NCBI GenBank assembly: GCA_963615055.1
Contig: CAVEFO010000027.1
Coordinates: 1-24,706 of the forward strand
From: UBA1822 sp963615055
Lineage (GTDB): Bacteria; Bacillota; Negativicutes; Veillonellales; Dialisteraceae
Length of the DNA: 24,706 nucleotides
Reading direction: 5' to 3'
Part shown: positions 1 to 7,266 of the stretch, in pieces
Layout: every line of letters begins with the position of its first letter
How positions within the stretch are numbered: the first letter of the stretch is position 1
Program-made: the position numbers and the translations under genes
The notes under the pieces: model-generated
What the model saw: the letters and a program-made list of their open reading frames with translations, nothing else
What the model was told of the DNA's origin: nothing
The model's database searches: none

Positions 1-2
1 CG

Positions 3-78
3 TTCTCTTTCTTCCACGGGGAAGAAAGAGAATGAAAAACGACAGGAGTTCTGCAGGGAGTCACCCTGCGTGATTTTT
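3..78 (+). repeat. Structured interspersed repeat, copy 1
   Basis: Three parts are visible. A perfect 13-bp purine/pyrimidine inverted repeat (3-15 with 20-32, loop 16-19) is followed by a conserved 21-bp core (34-54, containing GACAGGAGTTCTGC). The core runs into a second hairpin (GCAGGG at 53-58, loop AGTCA, CCCTGC at 64-69) and then GTGATTTTT (70-78). The same arrangement occurs in opposite orientation at 5878-5956, where the core is identical and the second hairpin is kept by compensatory change. The second hairpin plus T-run could act as a rho-independent terminator for a plus-strand gene left of the window. Function is inferred only. Confidence 0.7.
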
Positions 79-91
79 AAAAAAATGCTCA

Positions 92-139
92 GCAAATCCG
101 CTATAGCCTTCCTTCAAAGAAAGGCTATAACGGATTTGC
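92..139 (-). terminator. Long hairpin downstream of cspA, possible second terminator
   Basis: An inverted repeat of about 19 bp per arm (92-110 with 121-139) encloses a short loop. The single internal mismatch (101/130) is C-A read on plus but a G-U wobble read on minus, so the structure is more stable as minus-strand RNA. A run of T follows on the minus strand after a six-base gap (about 79-85). It may back up the cspA terminator, or be an unrelated palindrome. Confidence 0.5.
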
Positions 140-158
140 CGCATGTTTCTTCGCACGC

Positions 159-186
159 AAAAAAGCCCCGGATTTCTCCGAGGCTC
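159..186 (-). terminator. Rho-independent terminator of cspA
   Basis: Read on the minus strand, a 9-bp stem (AGCCTCGGA at 185-177 with TCCGGGGCT at 172-164) closes a GAAA tetraloop and is followed by a T-run. It lies about 15 bp past the cspA stop codon. Confidence 0.85.
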
Positions 187-200
187 TCTTTTGAAACCAA

Positions 201-398
201 TTACAGCACGACGACGTCGGTTGCCTGCTGGCCGCGAGCACCTTCCGTGATCTCGAATTCGACCTGCTGGCCTTCTTTCAACGTCTTGAAACCTTCCGCT
301 TTGATAGCAGAGAAATGAACGAACACATCGTCGCCGCCTTCTCTGGAAATAAAGCCGTAGCCTTTTTCATCGCTGAACCACTTCACTGTACCAACCAT
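201..398 (-). CDS. cspA: CspA-family cold-shock RNA chaperone
   Basis: A 65-residue single-domain cold-shock protein, the usual family length. It is a cytoplasmic single-stranded nucleic acid binder that melts RNA secondary structure. The RNP1 motif KGYGFI and the RNP2 motif VFVHFSAI are both present, preceded by the typical TVKWF start. The start at 398 is chosen because AGGAGG (405-410) lies six bases upstream and the protein then begins MVGTVKWF; an in-frame ATG further up would add seven non-family residues. It is monocistronic, with its own promoter at 511-539, a leader of about 105 nt and a terminator at 159-186. The exact paralogue cannot be told from sequence alone, so the symbol is generic. 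Confidence 0.93.
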   Translation of the reverse strand: MVGTVKWFSDEKGYGFISREGGDDVFVHFSAIKAEGFKTLKEGQQVEFEITEGARGQQATDVVVL

Positions 399-510
399 TA
401 TTTTCCTCCTAAAAAACACTTGCCTTTATGTAAAACAAACCGCCTGACGCAGTCCTTTCGAGCAGTCGGGAGGACATCAGTCTACGACGGTTATTGTAAG
501 GCACGAGATA

Positions 511-539
511 ACTGTACCATATTTTATATTTTTCGTCAA
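511..539 (-). promoter_or_regulatory. SigA-type promoter of cspA
   Basis: On the minus strand there is a -35 TTGACG (539-534), a 17-bp AT-rich spacer and a -10 TACAGT (516-511). Transcription would start near 504, leaving a leader of about 105 nt before the ATG at 398, as is common for cold-shock genes. Confidence 0.8.
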
Positions 540-564
540 ATACCAAAATCGCTTTCGAGCAAGA

Positions 565-1293
565 TTATAGGATTTTTTCCAGAAACGATTTTGTCCGCGC
601 TTCTTTCGGGTGAGCGAAAATTTCCGCCGGCGTATTTTCTTCCACGATGTAGCCGCCGTCGACGAAAATGACGCGGTCGGCAACTTCGCGGGCAAATCCC
701 ATTTCATGCGTGACGACGAGCATCGTCATGCCGCCTTTGGCCAAATCTTTCATGACATCCAAGACTTCGTGGACCATTTCCGGATCAAGCGCCGATGTCG
801 GTTCATCGAAAAGAAGGGCTTTCGGCTGCATGGCGAGCGCCCGTGCGATGGCGACGCGCTGCTGCTGACCGCCCGAAAGCTCCGTCGGGCGCGATTTTGC
901 CTTATCGACGAGCCCCACTTTCCCTAAGAGATCCATTCCGCGCGCGGCGGCTTCTTCTTTGGAGAGCCCCCGCACTTTGCACGGCGCGAGCATCAAATTT
1001 TCCAAGACCGTCATATTCGGAAACAGATTGAAACGCTGGAAAACCATGCCGACTTCCGTGCGGATTTCATTGAGATTTTTCTCCGTCACGGCAGTGCCTT
1101 CAAAGAAAACGGTGCCGGATGTCGCCGGATCCAAACCGTTGATACAGCGCAAAAGCGTCGATTTCCCGGAGCCGGACGGGCCGATAATCACGACGACTTC
1201 CCCTTCTTTGACGCGAAGGGAAATATCTTTCAAAACTTCCAAGTTTCCGAATTTTTTGCCGACGTGTTCCAAAGCAATCATGCAGTCACTCAT
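565..1293 (-). CDS. Polar amino-acid ABC transporter ATPase (GlnQ/HisP type)
   Basis: A 242-residue ATP-binding subunit that would energise uptake of a polar amino acid through the membrane subunit encoded just upstream. Walker A is GPSGSGKST, the signature is LSGGQQQR, Walker B is LLFDEPTSALDPE and the switch histidine is in VVTHEMGFA; all are intact. The start at 1293 gives an ATGA overlap with the permease stop and has GGAGG about 10 bases upstream; a longer reading frame would run into the permease gene. No clear terminator is seen after the stop. The substrate cannot be assigned, because no binding-protein gene lies in this unit. Confidence 0.93.
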   Translation of the reverse strand: MSDCMIALEHVGKKFGNLEVLKDISLRVKEGEVVVIIGPSGSGKSTLLRCINGLDPATSGTVFFEGTAVTEKNLNEIRTEVGMVFQRFNLFPNMTVLENLMLAPCKVRGLSKEEAAARGMDLLGKVGLVDKAKSRPTELSGGQQQRVAIARALAMQPKALLFDEPTSALDPEMVHEVLDVMKDLAKGGMTMLVVTHEMGFAREVADRVIFVDGGYIVEENTPAEIFAHPKEARTKSFLEKIL

Positions 1294-1940
1294 TTCGTCT
1301 TCGCCTCCAAGAATGCAATCAGGCGGGAAATCGCGAGCGTCATCGCCAGATACAGCGCGGCGACCGTCAGCCAAATCTCAAAAGAGCCGTACGTCTGCGC
1401 GATGATGAGCTGTCCGCGGCGCGTCAATTCCTCGAAACCGATGACCGAGACGAGGGACGAATCTTTCAGCATGGCGATAAATTCGTTTCCGAGCGGCGGC
1501 AAAATATTTTTGATGGCCTGCGGCAAAATGATGTGGCGCATCGTCTGCCACCACGTGAGGCCGAGCGAGCGCCCCGCTTCCATCTGTCCGGGATCGATGG
1601 CCTGGATGCCGGCGCGGAAAATTTCCGAGACGTATGCGCCGCTATTGATCCCGCAAGCCAAGACGGCGGCCGCAAACGGATCGACGCGCGCCCCCGTCGC
1701 GATGGGGAGGGCAAAATAAATCAAGAAAATCTGGACGAGGAGCGGCGTCCCGCGAATGCAATCCGCATAAATCGCAGCCAAAATCCGCAATATTTTATAC
1801 GAAGAAATCCGCGCCACGCCCACGACGAGCCCGATAAAAAAGCCGAGCGCGACGGAGACCGCCGTGATTTCAATCGTGACCGCCGCCCCCATCAAGAGCA
1901 GCGGAAACGCTTTTTCAATCAATTCAAAATCAAAACTCAT
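1290..1940 (-). CDS. Polar amino-acid ABC transporter permease (HisM/GlnP family)
   Basis: A 216-residue inner-membrane permease of the His/Glu/Gln/Arg/opine family. The N-terminal segment has several hydrophobic helices. The cytoplasmic coupling loop that contacts the ATPase is recognisable in the region with GRSLGLTWWQTMRHIILPQA, followed by the conserved IKNILPPLGNEFI. The start at 1940 has AAAGGA upstream. Its 3' end overlaps the ATPase gene by four bases, so the two are co-transcribed, and it sits 18 bp after gltX on the same strand. A periplasmic binding protein, normally a third gene of such operons, is absent here and must be encoded elsewhere. Confidence 0.92.
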   Translation of the reverse strand: MSFDFELIEKAFPLLLMGAAVTIEITAVSVALGFFIGLVVGVARISSYKILRILAAIYADCIRGTPLLVQIFLIYFALPIATGARVDPFAAAVLACGINSGAYVSEIFRAGIQAIDPGQMEAGRSLGLTWWQTMRHIILPQAIKNILPPLGNEFIAMLKDSSLVSVIGFEELTRRGQLIIAQTYGSFEIWLTVAALYLAMTLAISRLIAFLEAKTK

Positions 1941-1958
1941 GATACCGTCCTTTGGTAT

Positions 1959-3425
1959 TTATTCTTTTGCGAAAGCCAATCCGCTGCGAAGGCGCGAAAG
2001 TGTCTCTTCCTTGCCGAACAAAATCATCATCGTATACATACCGGGCCCTTTCGTGACGCCCGTCAGCGCGATACGCACCGGCTCGAAAGCGTCGCGCCCC
2101 TTGATACCCGTTTCCTTCATGAGCGCTTTGAAGCTCTCCGTCAGCGCCTCTTCCGTGAAATCGGCCGCATTCTCAATCGCCTCGATGTAGCGCGCCAAAA
2201 TGGTAGCCGACGTTTCCTTTTTCATCATGGAAACGACTTCTTCGTCCGCAAAAGGCGGCACGTCGGTGAAAAACATTTTCATCTGGTCGACGGCTTCGGC
2301 ACCGAAAGAAATCCGGTCGCGCAAAAATTCCGTCACGGCGACGAGCCAAGCGCGTTTTTCAGCAGAAACGGGCTGCGTCACATAGCCCGCTTTTTCCAAA
2401 AACGGCAGCAAAAAATCCGTCAGCTCTTCCGTCGAGAGTTTCTTCATGTATTGGAAATTGATGTGATTCAATTTTTGAATGTCAAAAACCGCATCGTTTG
2501 AGGAAACGCGATCCATTGAAAATTCACGGATGAGCTCGTCACGGGAGAAAATTTCTTCCTCGCCTTTCGGCGCCCAGCCGAGCAACGCCAAATAATTCAC
2601 CATGGCGTCCGGCAGATAGCCCATTTCTTTATACGCGGTGACGGATGTCGCACCGTGGCGCTTCGACATTTTCTTATGATCGGCGCCCAAAATAAGGGAA
2701 ATATGACCGAATTTCGGAATCGGATAGCCGAGCGCCCGGTAAATCGCAATCTGCCGCGGCGTATTGGACAGATGTTCCTCCGCGCGAATGACGTGCGTGC
2801 ATTTCATGAAAGCGTCATCGATGACGACGGCAAAATTGTAAACGGGAATGCCGTCCGATTTCATGATGATAAAATCGCCGACGCCCGACGATTGAAATTC
2901 CACGTGTCCGCGCACCATGTCATCAAAGGCGTACACTTCATCCGTCGGCACGCGAAGGCGCACGACCGGTTTCCGTCCTTCCGCTTCGTATTTTCGGCGT
3001 TCTTCTTCCGTCAAATGCCCGCAGTGTCCGCCGTACACGGGCGTTTTCCCTTCCGCCAGCTGCGCCTGCCGCTCCGCTTCGAGCTCTTCCGGCGTGCAGT
3101 AGCAGTAATACGCCTTGCCCTCCGCGATCAGCCGCTCCACTTCCTGCTTGTACAGCGGAAGGCGCTCCGTCTGGCGATACGGGCCGTTCTCCCCGCCGAC
3201 GTCGATGCCCTCGTCCCAATCGAGCCCCAGCCAACGAAGGGATTCTTTGATGTTTTCCTCCGATTCCAGACTGGAACGCGCCAAATCCGTATCCTCGATG
3301 CGCACCAAAAATTTCCCGCCCGTGTGCCGCGCCAGCAGCCAATTGAAAAGCGCACTGCGCGCCCCGCCGATATGAAACGGCCCCGTCGGGCTCGGTGCAA
3401 AACGTACCTTCAAATCTGTTTCCAT
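1959..3425 (-). CDS. gltX: Glutamyl-tRNA synthetase
   Basis: A 488-residue class I aminoacyl-tRNA synthetase that charges tRNA with glutamate. The N-terminal nucleotide-binding motif is PSPTGPFHIGG (the HIGH equivalent), followed by RIEDTD, and the second motif is KMSKRHG (the KMSKS equivalent). A zinc-type insertion with CYC and HCGH is visible after the first third. AGGAGG lies five to six bases before the ATG. The gene is 15 bp after ispDF and 18 bp before the amino-acid permease. In Bacillota lacking glutaminyl-tRNA synthetase, GltX often mischarges tRNA-Gln for later amidation; nothing here tests that. Confidence 0.96.
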   Translation of the reverse strand: METDLKVRFAPSPTGPFHIGGARSALFNWLLARHTGGKFLVRIEDTDLARSSLESEENIKESLRWLGLDWDEGIDVGGENGPYRQTERLPLYKQEVERLIAEGKAYYCYCTPEELEAERQAQLAEGKTPVYGGHCGHLTEEERRKYEAEGRKPVVRLRVPTDEVYAFDDMVRGHVEFQSSGVGDFIIMKSDGIPVYNFAVVIDDAFMKCTHVIRAEEHLSNTPRQIAIYRALGYPIPKFGHISLILGADHKKMSKRHGATSVTAYKEMGYLPDAMVNYLALLGWAPKGEEEIFSRDELIREFSMDRVSSNDAVFDIQKLNHINFQYMKKLSTEELTDFLLPFLEKAGYVTQPVSAEKRAWLVAVTEFLRDRISFGAEAVDQMKMFFTDVPPFADEEVVSMMKKETSATILARYIEAIENAADFTEEALTESFKALMKETGIKGRDAFEPVRIALTGVTKGPGMYTMMILFGKEETLSRLRSGLAFAKE

Positions 3426-3440
3426 TCCATCCTCCTGTAT

Positions 3441-4604
3441 TTATTTTTGAAACAACAATGCCACCGCCATGGCCGCGATGCCTTCCCGGCGTCCTATCGC
3501 ACCCAATGTTTCATTCGTGGTGGCTTTTACGGAAATTTGCCGCGGCGAAATTTGAAGCGCATTCGCCAAATTTTCTTTCATTTTCTCTTTATGCGGCGCG
3601 AGCTTCGGCGCTTCGGCCAAGACGGTCACATCGAGATTGCCGACGCTATACCCCGCCTTTTCGATTGTTTCCCGTACCCGCTCCAAAAGCGCAAGACTGG
3701 AAACACCGGCAAATCGCGCGTCCGTATCGGGAAACCAATGCCCGATATCCGGCAGCCCCGCCGCGCCCAAGAGCGCATCCATCACGGCGTGAATCAAAAC
3801 GTCCGCATCGGAATGGCCCAAAAGCCCGTCCGTCTCTCGAATTTTGACCCCGCCTAGGACAAGCGGCCGATCCGCCGCGAATCGATGAATATCGTATCCC
3901 TGCCCGACGCGAAAAGGCGGTGAGCTACCTGCCTCCGTCTTTTCTATGCGTTTGGCATCCTCCGGAAATGTCACTTTGAAAAACTCCTCCCGTCCCGGTA
4001 GGCACAGCACGGGCACGCCGCATTTCTCCAAAAGCGACGCATCATCCGTCACGTCCCAATGTTCGGAAAGCGCCCGCGCCATACAATCTCGCAAGATGTT
4101 CGCCCGCGCGCCCTGCGGTGTCTGCGCCCGTTTGAGTCTCTCGCGGCAAGGCGTCCTGGTGACGCGCCCCGTTTCATCCGTTTCCTTGATCGTATCCACA
4201 CAATCAAGCGCAAAAAGCGCCGCCGGCGTTTCTTCGGAAATCACGGAAATCAAACGGTCAAAATCCGCGCCGGTGACGCCCGGCCGTGCGCCGTCATGCA
4301 CCAAAATAATCTCCGCCTTCTCGGAAATCGCGCCCAGCCCCTTGGCCACCGATTCCATCCTCGTCCGGCCGCCGTCCGCAAAATGAACGGGGATTCCGCC
4401 GGCCACACAGTGCACGATGTCCGAAAATATGTCCCGTTCTTCCGGCGTCGTCACCAAAATCACTTCATCCAAAAAAGAACTCTGCATCACATGATGCAAA
4501 GTCATCTCGATGAGGGGCCGGCCGCCGACCTCTGCGAGCAATTTATTTCCGGCGGCACCGAAGCGACGGCCTTCCCCCGCCGCCACCAAAATCAAACTAT
4601 TCAT
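3441..4604 (-). CDS. ispDF: Bifunctional IspD-IspF of the MEP isoprenoid pathway
   Basis: A 387-residue fusion. Residues 1 to about 225 match IspD (2-C-methyl-D-erythritol 4-phosphate cytidylyltransferase), with the nucleotide-binding start LILVAAGEGRRFG and a downstream lysine in NKLL. Residues from about 231 to the end match IspF (2-C-methyl-D-erythritol 2,4-cyclodiphosphate synthase), with the metal ligands of GYDIHRF and GHSDADVLIHA and the C-terminal KATTNETLG. The enzyme catalyses two non-consecutive steps, the kinase IspE acting between them. The ATG overlaps the yacL stop as ATGA, so translation is probably coupled. Such fusions are known in several bacterial groups. Confidence 0.95.
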   Translation of the reverse strand: MNSLILVAAGEGRRFGAAGNKLLAEVGGRPLIEMTLHHVMQSSFLDEVILVTTPEERDIFSDIVHCVAGGIPVHFADGGRTRMESVAKGLGAISEKAEIILVHDGARPGVTGADFDRLISVISEETPAALFALDCVDTIKETDETGRVTRTPCRERLKRAQTPQGARANILRDCMARALSEHWDVTDDASLLEKCGVPVLCLPGREEFFKVTFPEDAKRIEKTEAGSSPPFRVGQGYDIHRFAADRPLVLGGVKIRETDGLLGHSDADVLIHAVMDALLGAAGLPDIGHWFPDTDARFAGVSSLALLERVRETIEKAGYSVGNLDVTVLAEAPKLAPHKEKMKENLANALQISPRQISVKATTNETLGAIGRREGIAAMAVALLFQK

Positions 4605-5710
4605 TCCAATGTTTCTTCCAATTTTGCAAAAATCATCCGTCCCGTCGCCGTCTGGTACACCGACGTGATCACCACCGGCACTTCATGGCCGATGACGCCG
4701 CTCCCATCCGCGACCACAATCATCGTCCCGTCGTCCAAATACGCGACCCCTTGGTCCTCCTCTTTCCCCTGCTTGATCAGCTGCACAAAGAGCTGCTCGC
4801 CGGGAATGACGGGCGGCTTCATCGCTTTGGCCAAATCATTCAGATTCAGCACCGTGATGCCCTGCAATTCCGCCACTTGATGCAAATTGAAATCATTGGT
4901 GATAATCCGCCATCCCTTTTCAATGGCCATCCGCACCAGCTTGGAATCGACCTCGTCCGTATCGTCGTAATCCTCCGCCACAATCCGAATCGCGTCCTTG
5001 TCCGCATGGCGCAACTGATTCAAAATATCCAGCCCGCGTCGCCCGCGATTTCTTTTGATGGAATCGGACGAATCCGCAATTTTCTGCAATTCTTCCAGCA
5101 CAAAGACCGGCACGATAATCGGCCCTTCCAGAAAACCGCTCTTGTACACATCCACGATGCGCCCGTCGATGATGATATTCGTATCCAGCAATTTCCCGCG
5201 CGGCGTATCCTTTTCTTTTTTATCCTTCTTTTTGATTCCTTCTTGATGCGCCTGCACAAACGCCTGAAATTCGCTCTTCTTTTCGAGGCAAAGATGCATC
5301 CCCAGATAGCCCAGCACAATGGAAAGCACGACGGACACATACGGCCCCACCACCGGCACTTGATCGAACGCGATCCCGATCAAATTCGCGACGACGAGCC
5401 CCAAGAAAAGCCCCAACGTGCCCAACAGCAAATCCCAGACCGAAAAATCGGACAGTGCCGATTCCAGCCCGGAAATGAGCGACAAAAGCCAGCGGATCAA
5501 ATGCGGAGACAGCGCAAAACCAATCGCGCCCCCGATGGCCGCGCCCGCCAAAATCATGACAACCGAAAGAAGCGTCACCCCCAGAAACGATTCGGCAATG
5601 ACGGAATGCGGCAACAGCTCAATCAAAATCCCTTCGGAACGCACCGAAAGAATAATGCCGGCCATCGCAAAAAGAGCGATAAAAATAGCGCGAAAAATTT
5701 TCTCCTGCAT
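4601..5710 (-). CDS. yacL: YacL-like membrane protein with PIN and TRAM domains
   Basis: A 369-residue protein with about four N-terminal transmembrane segments (roughly residues 5-150), a PIN nuclease-fold domain and a C-terminal TRAM domain. PIN acidic residues are visible in LLDTNIIIDGRI, in DDTDEVDSKL and in IITNDFNL. The TRAM part carries QGVAYLDDGTMIVV and ends in GRMIFAKLEE. It is probably a membrane-anchored RNA-binding protein or ribonuclease, but its substrate is not known to me. The start at 5710 is preferred over an in-frame ATG at 5731, because GAGGG lies seven bases upstream of the former. It heads the yacL-ispDF-gltX run. Confidence 0.88.
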   Translation of the reverse strand: MQEKIFRAIFIALFAMAGIILSVRSEGILIELLPHSVIAESFLGVTLLSVVMILAGAAIGGAIGFALSPHLIRWLLSLISGLESALSDFSVWDLLLGTLGLFLGLVVANLIGIAFDQVPVVGPYVSVVLSIVLGYLGMHLCLEKKSEFQAFVQAHQEGIKKKDKKEKDTPRGKLLDTNIIIDGRIVDVYKSGFLEGPIIVPVFVLEELQKIADSSDSIKRNRGRRGLDILNQLRHADKDAIRIVAEDYDDTDEVDSKLVRMAIEKGWRIITNDFNLHQVAELQGITVLNLNDLAKAMKPPVIPGEQLFVQLIKQGKEEDQGVAYLDDGTMIVVADGSGVIGHEVPVVITSVYQTATGRMIFAKLEETLE

Positions 5711-5747
5711 GAAACGGCCCTCAATCCGCATTCATAAAAGCAAATCC

Positions 5748-5775
5748 ATGATACCTATCAAAATTTCACTGTCAT
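5748..5775 (-). promoter_or_regulatory. Candidate promoter of the yacL-ispDF-gltX run
   Basis: On the minus strand, -35 ATGACA (5775-5770), a 16-bp spacer and -10 TATCAT (5753-5748). Each hexamer has one mismatch to consensus. It lies about 38 bp upstream of the yacL start codon. Confidence 0.65.
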
Positions 5776-5829
5776 TTTTTATTTATATTTTATTTTATCA
5801 CATGATGGAAGGGCTGAAAACTCATAAAA

Positions 5830-6107
5830 GGTGCTGTAAAAAAAAACATTTTCATGTTTTCTCATAGCGCCTTATATAAAAAATCACACGGAGCCATTCC
5901 CCGCAGAACTCCTGTCGTTTTTCCTTTCCTTTCTTTTTCGAAAAAGAAAAGAAAGGAATCGCCGCTGGATTGAAATTTTCCTGCGTTCCGGGGCGCGGAC
6001 TTTTGTGCCCGAAGTGATGGCCGAACATAGAGTCAGATATCAATATAACTTCTCTGATTTGCAAAAAAGGTTACGCTTGCAATCTGTTTACGGTTTTTTA
6101 CAGCCCC
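5830..6107. mobile_element. Small non-coding element with terminal inverted repeats (MITE-like)
   Basis: This fills most of the intergenic stretch between yacL and rpsR. The ends read GG(T/G)GCTGTAAAAAA inward from both sides (5830-5843 and 6107-6094), a 14-bp inverted repeat with one mismatch, 278 bp apart. Inside are a tetraloop hairpin (5845-5858), the structured repeat copy 2 (5878-5956) and about 135 bp (5957-6093) in which I see no gene. A 70-codon open frame across it has no family resemblance. Flanks are A-rich on both sides, so any target duplication (perhaps AAA) is not convincing. There is no transposase; chance similarity of the ends cannot be excluded. Confidence 0.5.
5878..5956 (-). 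repeat. Structured interspersed repeat, copy 2
   Basis: Inverted relative to the copy at 3-78. On the minus strand it has a 17-bp purine-rich palindrome (5956-5923, one mismatch, centre TTCGAA), then the 21-bp core at 5923-5903 identical to copy 1. A hairpin follows (GCGGGG, loop AATGG, CTCCGT; 5904-5888) and then GTGATTTTTT. Hairpin positions differ from copy 1 but pairing is retained, including an A-U to G-C double change. Confidence 0.7.
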
Positions 6108-6111
6108 AAAC

Positions 6112-6137
6112 AAAAAAGCACTCCTCTGCGGAGTGCT
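6112..6137 (-). terminator. Rho-independent terminator of rpsF-ssb-rpsR
   Basis: On the minus strand AGCACTCC (6137-6130) pairs with GGAGTGCT (6124-6117) around a five-base loop, followed by six T. It starts 13 bp past the rpsR stop codon. Confidence 0.92.
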
Positions 6138-6150
6138 TCTCTCGTTTCCT

Positions 6151-6384
6151 TTAGTCTGCGCTGAAAGGAAGGAGCGCGATGGCTCTGGCTCTTTTGATCG
6201 CCAGATTGATTTTGCGCTGATGCTTGGCGCAGGTCCCCGTGATGCGACGCGGAAGGATTTTCCCGCGTTCGGACACGAAATGACGGAGCGCCGCCACGTC
6301 CTTGTAGTCGATGGTTTCGACTTTGTCGGCGCAGCATTGGCAGACCTTTCTTCTCGGTCTTCTGATTTTGTCTTTCTTAAACAT
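6151..6384 (-). CDS. rpsR: 30S ribosomal protein bS18
   Basis: A 77-residue small-subunit protein that binds the central domain of 16S rRNA as a heterodimer with bS6. The family core is clear: DYKDVAALRHFVSERGKILP, RRITGTCAKHQRK and the C-terminal AIKRARAIALLP. An N-terminal CQCC pair plus a later Cys and His suggests a zinc-binding form. AGGAGG lies eight bases upstream of the ATG. It is the last gene of the rpsF-ssb-rpsR cluster, 20 bp after ssb, with a strong terminator behind it. Confidence 0.97.
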   Translation of the reverse strand: MFKKDKIRRPRRKVCQCCADKVETIDYKDVAALRHFVSERGKILPRRITGTCAKHQRKINLAIKRARAIALLPFSAD

Positions 6385-6404
6385 TGCCGTATCCTCCTAT
6401 CGGA

Positions 6405-6884
6405 TCAAAACGGAATATCTTCGTCCGATTTTGCCGATCCGAACTGACTGAAATTGCCTTGCGGACGATTGAACCCGTCAGACGGTTCCTCACCGGTCTG
6501 CGGCGTGCCGTAGCCTCGCGCATCCGTGTATCCCATATCCTGCGGAGCCTGATTTTGACGGTTGTAACCGAGCGGCTGCGCAATCAGATTGGCAATCACT
6601 TCGGTGACATAGCGCTTGACGCCGTCCTGTCCTTCATAGGAACGGGTGGTGTAGCGCCCTTCCACAAAAACGCGGCTTCCCTTGCGAAGCTGATTTCCCA
6701 CAGCATCCGCCAAGTAACCCCAAGCGACGACATTGATAAAATCCGTCATTTCACGCTGCTCGCCCTGCGGCGTCACAAAGGTGCGGCTCACGGCGACGCT
6801 GAAAGAAGCGACCGATTTACCGGTCTTTGTCGCGCGAATCTGGGGATCTCTCGTGAGGTTTCCTAAAATCTGTACTGAATTCAT
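6405..6884 (-). CDS. ssb: Single-stranded DNA-binding protein
   Basis: A 159-residue SSB. The N-terminal OB fold spans about residues 1-105 (MNSVQILGNLTRDPQIR, FINVVAWGYLADAV, KGSRVFVEGRYTTRSYE). A Gln/Gly/Asn-rich disordered linker follows, and the conserved acidic tip DEDIPF recruits partner proteins. It protects single-stranded DNA in replication, repair and recombination. AAGGAG lies upstream of the ATG. Its position between rpsF and rpsR is the classical Bacillota arrangement. Confidence 0.97.
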   Translation of the reverse strand: MNSVQILGNLTRDPQIRATKTGKSVASFSVAVSRTFVTPQGEQREMTDFINVVAWGYLADAVGNQLRKGSRVFVEGRYTTRSYEGQDGVKRYVTEVIANLIAQPLGYNRQNQAPQDMGYTDARGYGTPQTGEEPSDGFNRPQGNFSQFGSAKSDEDIPF

Positions 6885-6896
6885 CGTCCGTTCTCC

Positions 6897-7187
6897 TTAT
6901 TTTTCGTCCAATTTCACAATGATATGACGAATAATTTCTTCGTGAATCTTGATGATGCGGTCAAGCTCTTTGATGGCAGCCGGCTCCGCCGTGAAGTCGA
7001 TGACTACATAGTAGCCTTCTTTTTGATGCTTCACTTCGTAAGCGAGCTGACGCTTGCCCCATTCATCTTCCTTGTCGACGCTGCCTCCGATTTTGGTAAT
7101 CGTCTGCTTGACCAAGTCGACCGCGCCGCGAATGACTTCTTCATTCGCCACGTCCACGATGAACATGACTTCGTACTTATTGCTCAT
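6897..7187 (-). CDS. rpsF: 30S ribosomal protein bS6
   Basis: A 96-residue protein, the normal bS6 length, that pairs with bS18 in the 30S platform. Family features include NKYEVMFIVD at the start, the KRQLAYEVKHQKEGYYVVIDF strand region and a C-terminal IKIHEEIIRHIIVKLDE. The start at 7187 is fixed by AGGAGG seven bases upstream; the same frame stays open to 7295, but that stretch is leader RNA and promoter. First gene of the rpsF-ssb-rpsR operon, 12 bp before ssb. Confidence 0.97.
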   Translation of the reverse strand: MSNKYEVMFIVDVANEEVIRGAVDLVKQTITKIGGSVDKEDEWGKRQLAYEVKHQKEGYYVVIDFTAEPAAIKELDRIIKIHEEIIRHIIVKLDEK

Positions 7188-7260
7188 ACAATCGCCTCCT
7201 TTTCGGACGTATGTCCCCCGCTCTCCGGGGGCCAGGAAGGTGTCCGACGCACGCCGGAAC
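7188..7260 (-). promoter_or_regulatory. Structured rpsF leader, candidate S6:S18 autoregulatory element
   Basis: The leader from the predicted transcription start to the rpsF ribosome binding site folds into nested stems. The outer stem is CGGAC (7246-7242) with GTCCG (7208-7204). The inner stem is CCCCCG (7231-7226) with CGGGGG (7220-7215) around GAGAG, with an asymmetric internal loop containing ACACCTTCCTGG. Leaders of rpsF in many bacteria bind the S6:S18 dimer to repress the operon. I infer the same here from position and architecture, without a covariance-model match. Confidence 0.55.
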
Positions 7261-7266
7261 TCGTAT

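Noticed and set aside
541..564. Terminator after the ABC ATPase gene
   Set aside because: The only hairpin seen (GCT-CGAA-AGC) is three pairs long and is not followed by a clean T-run.
5852..6064. 70-residue minus-strand open frame
   Set aside because: It spans the palindrome and repeat core inside the inverted-repeat element, has no ribosome binding site, and differences from copy 1 favour RNA structure over coding.
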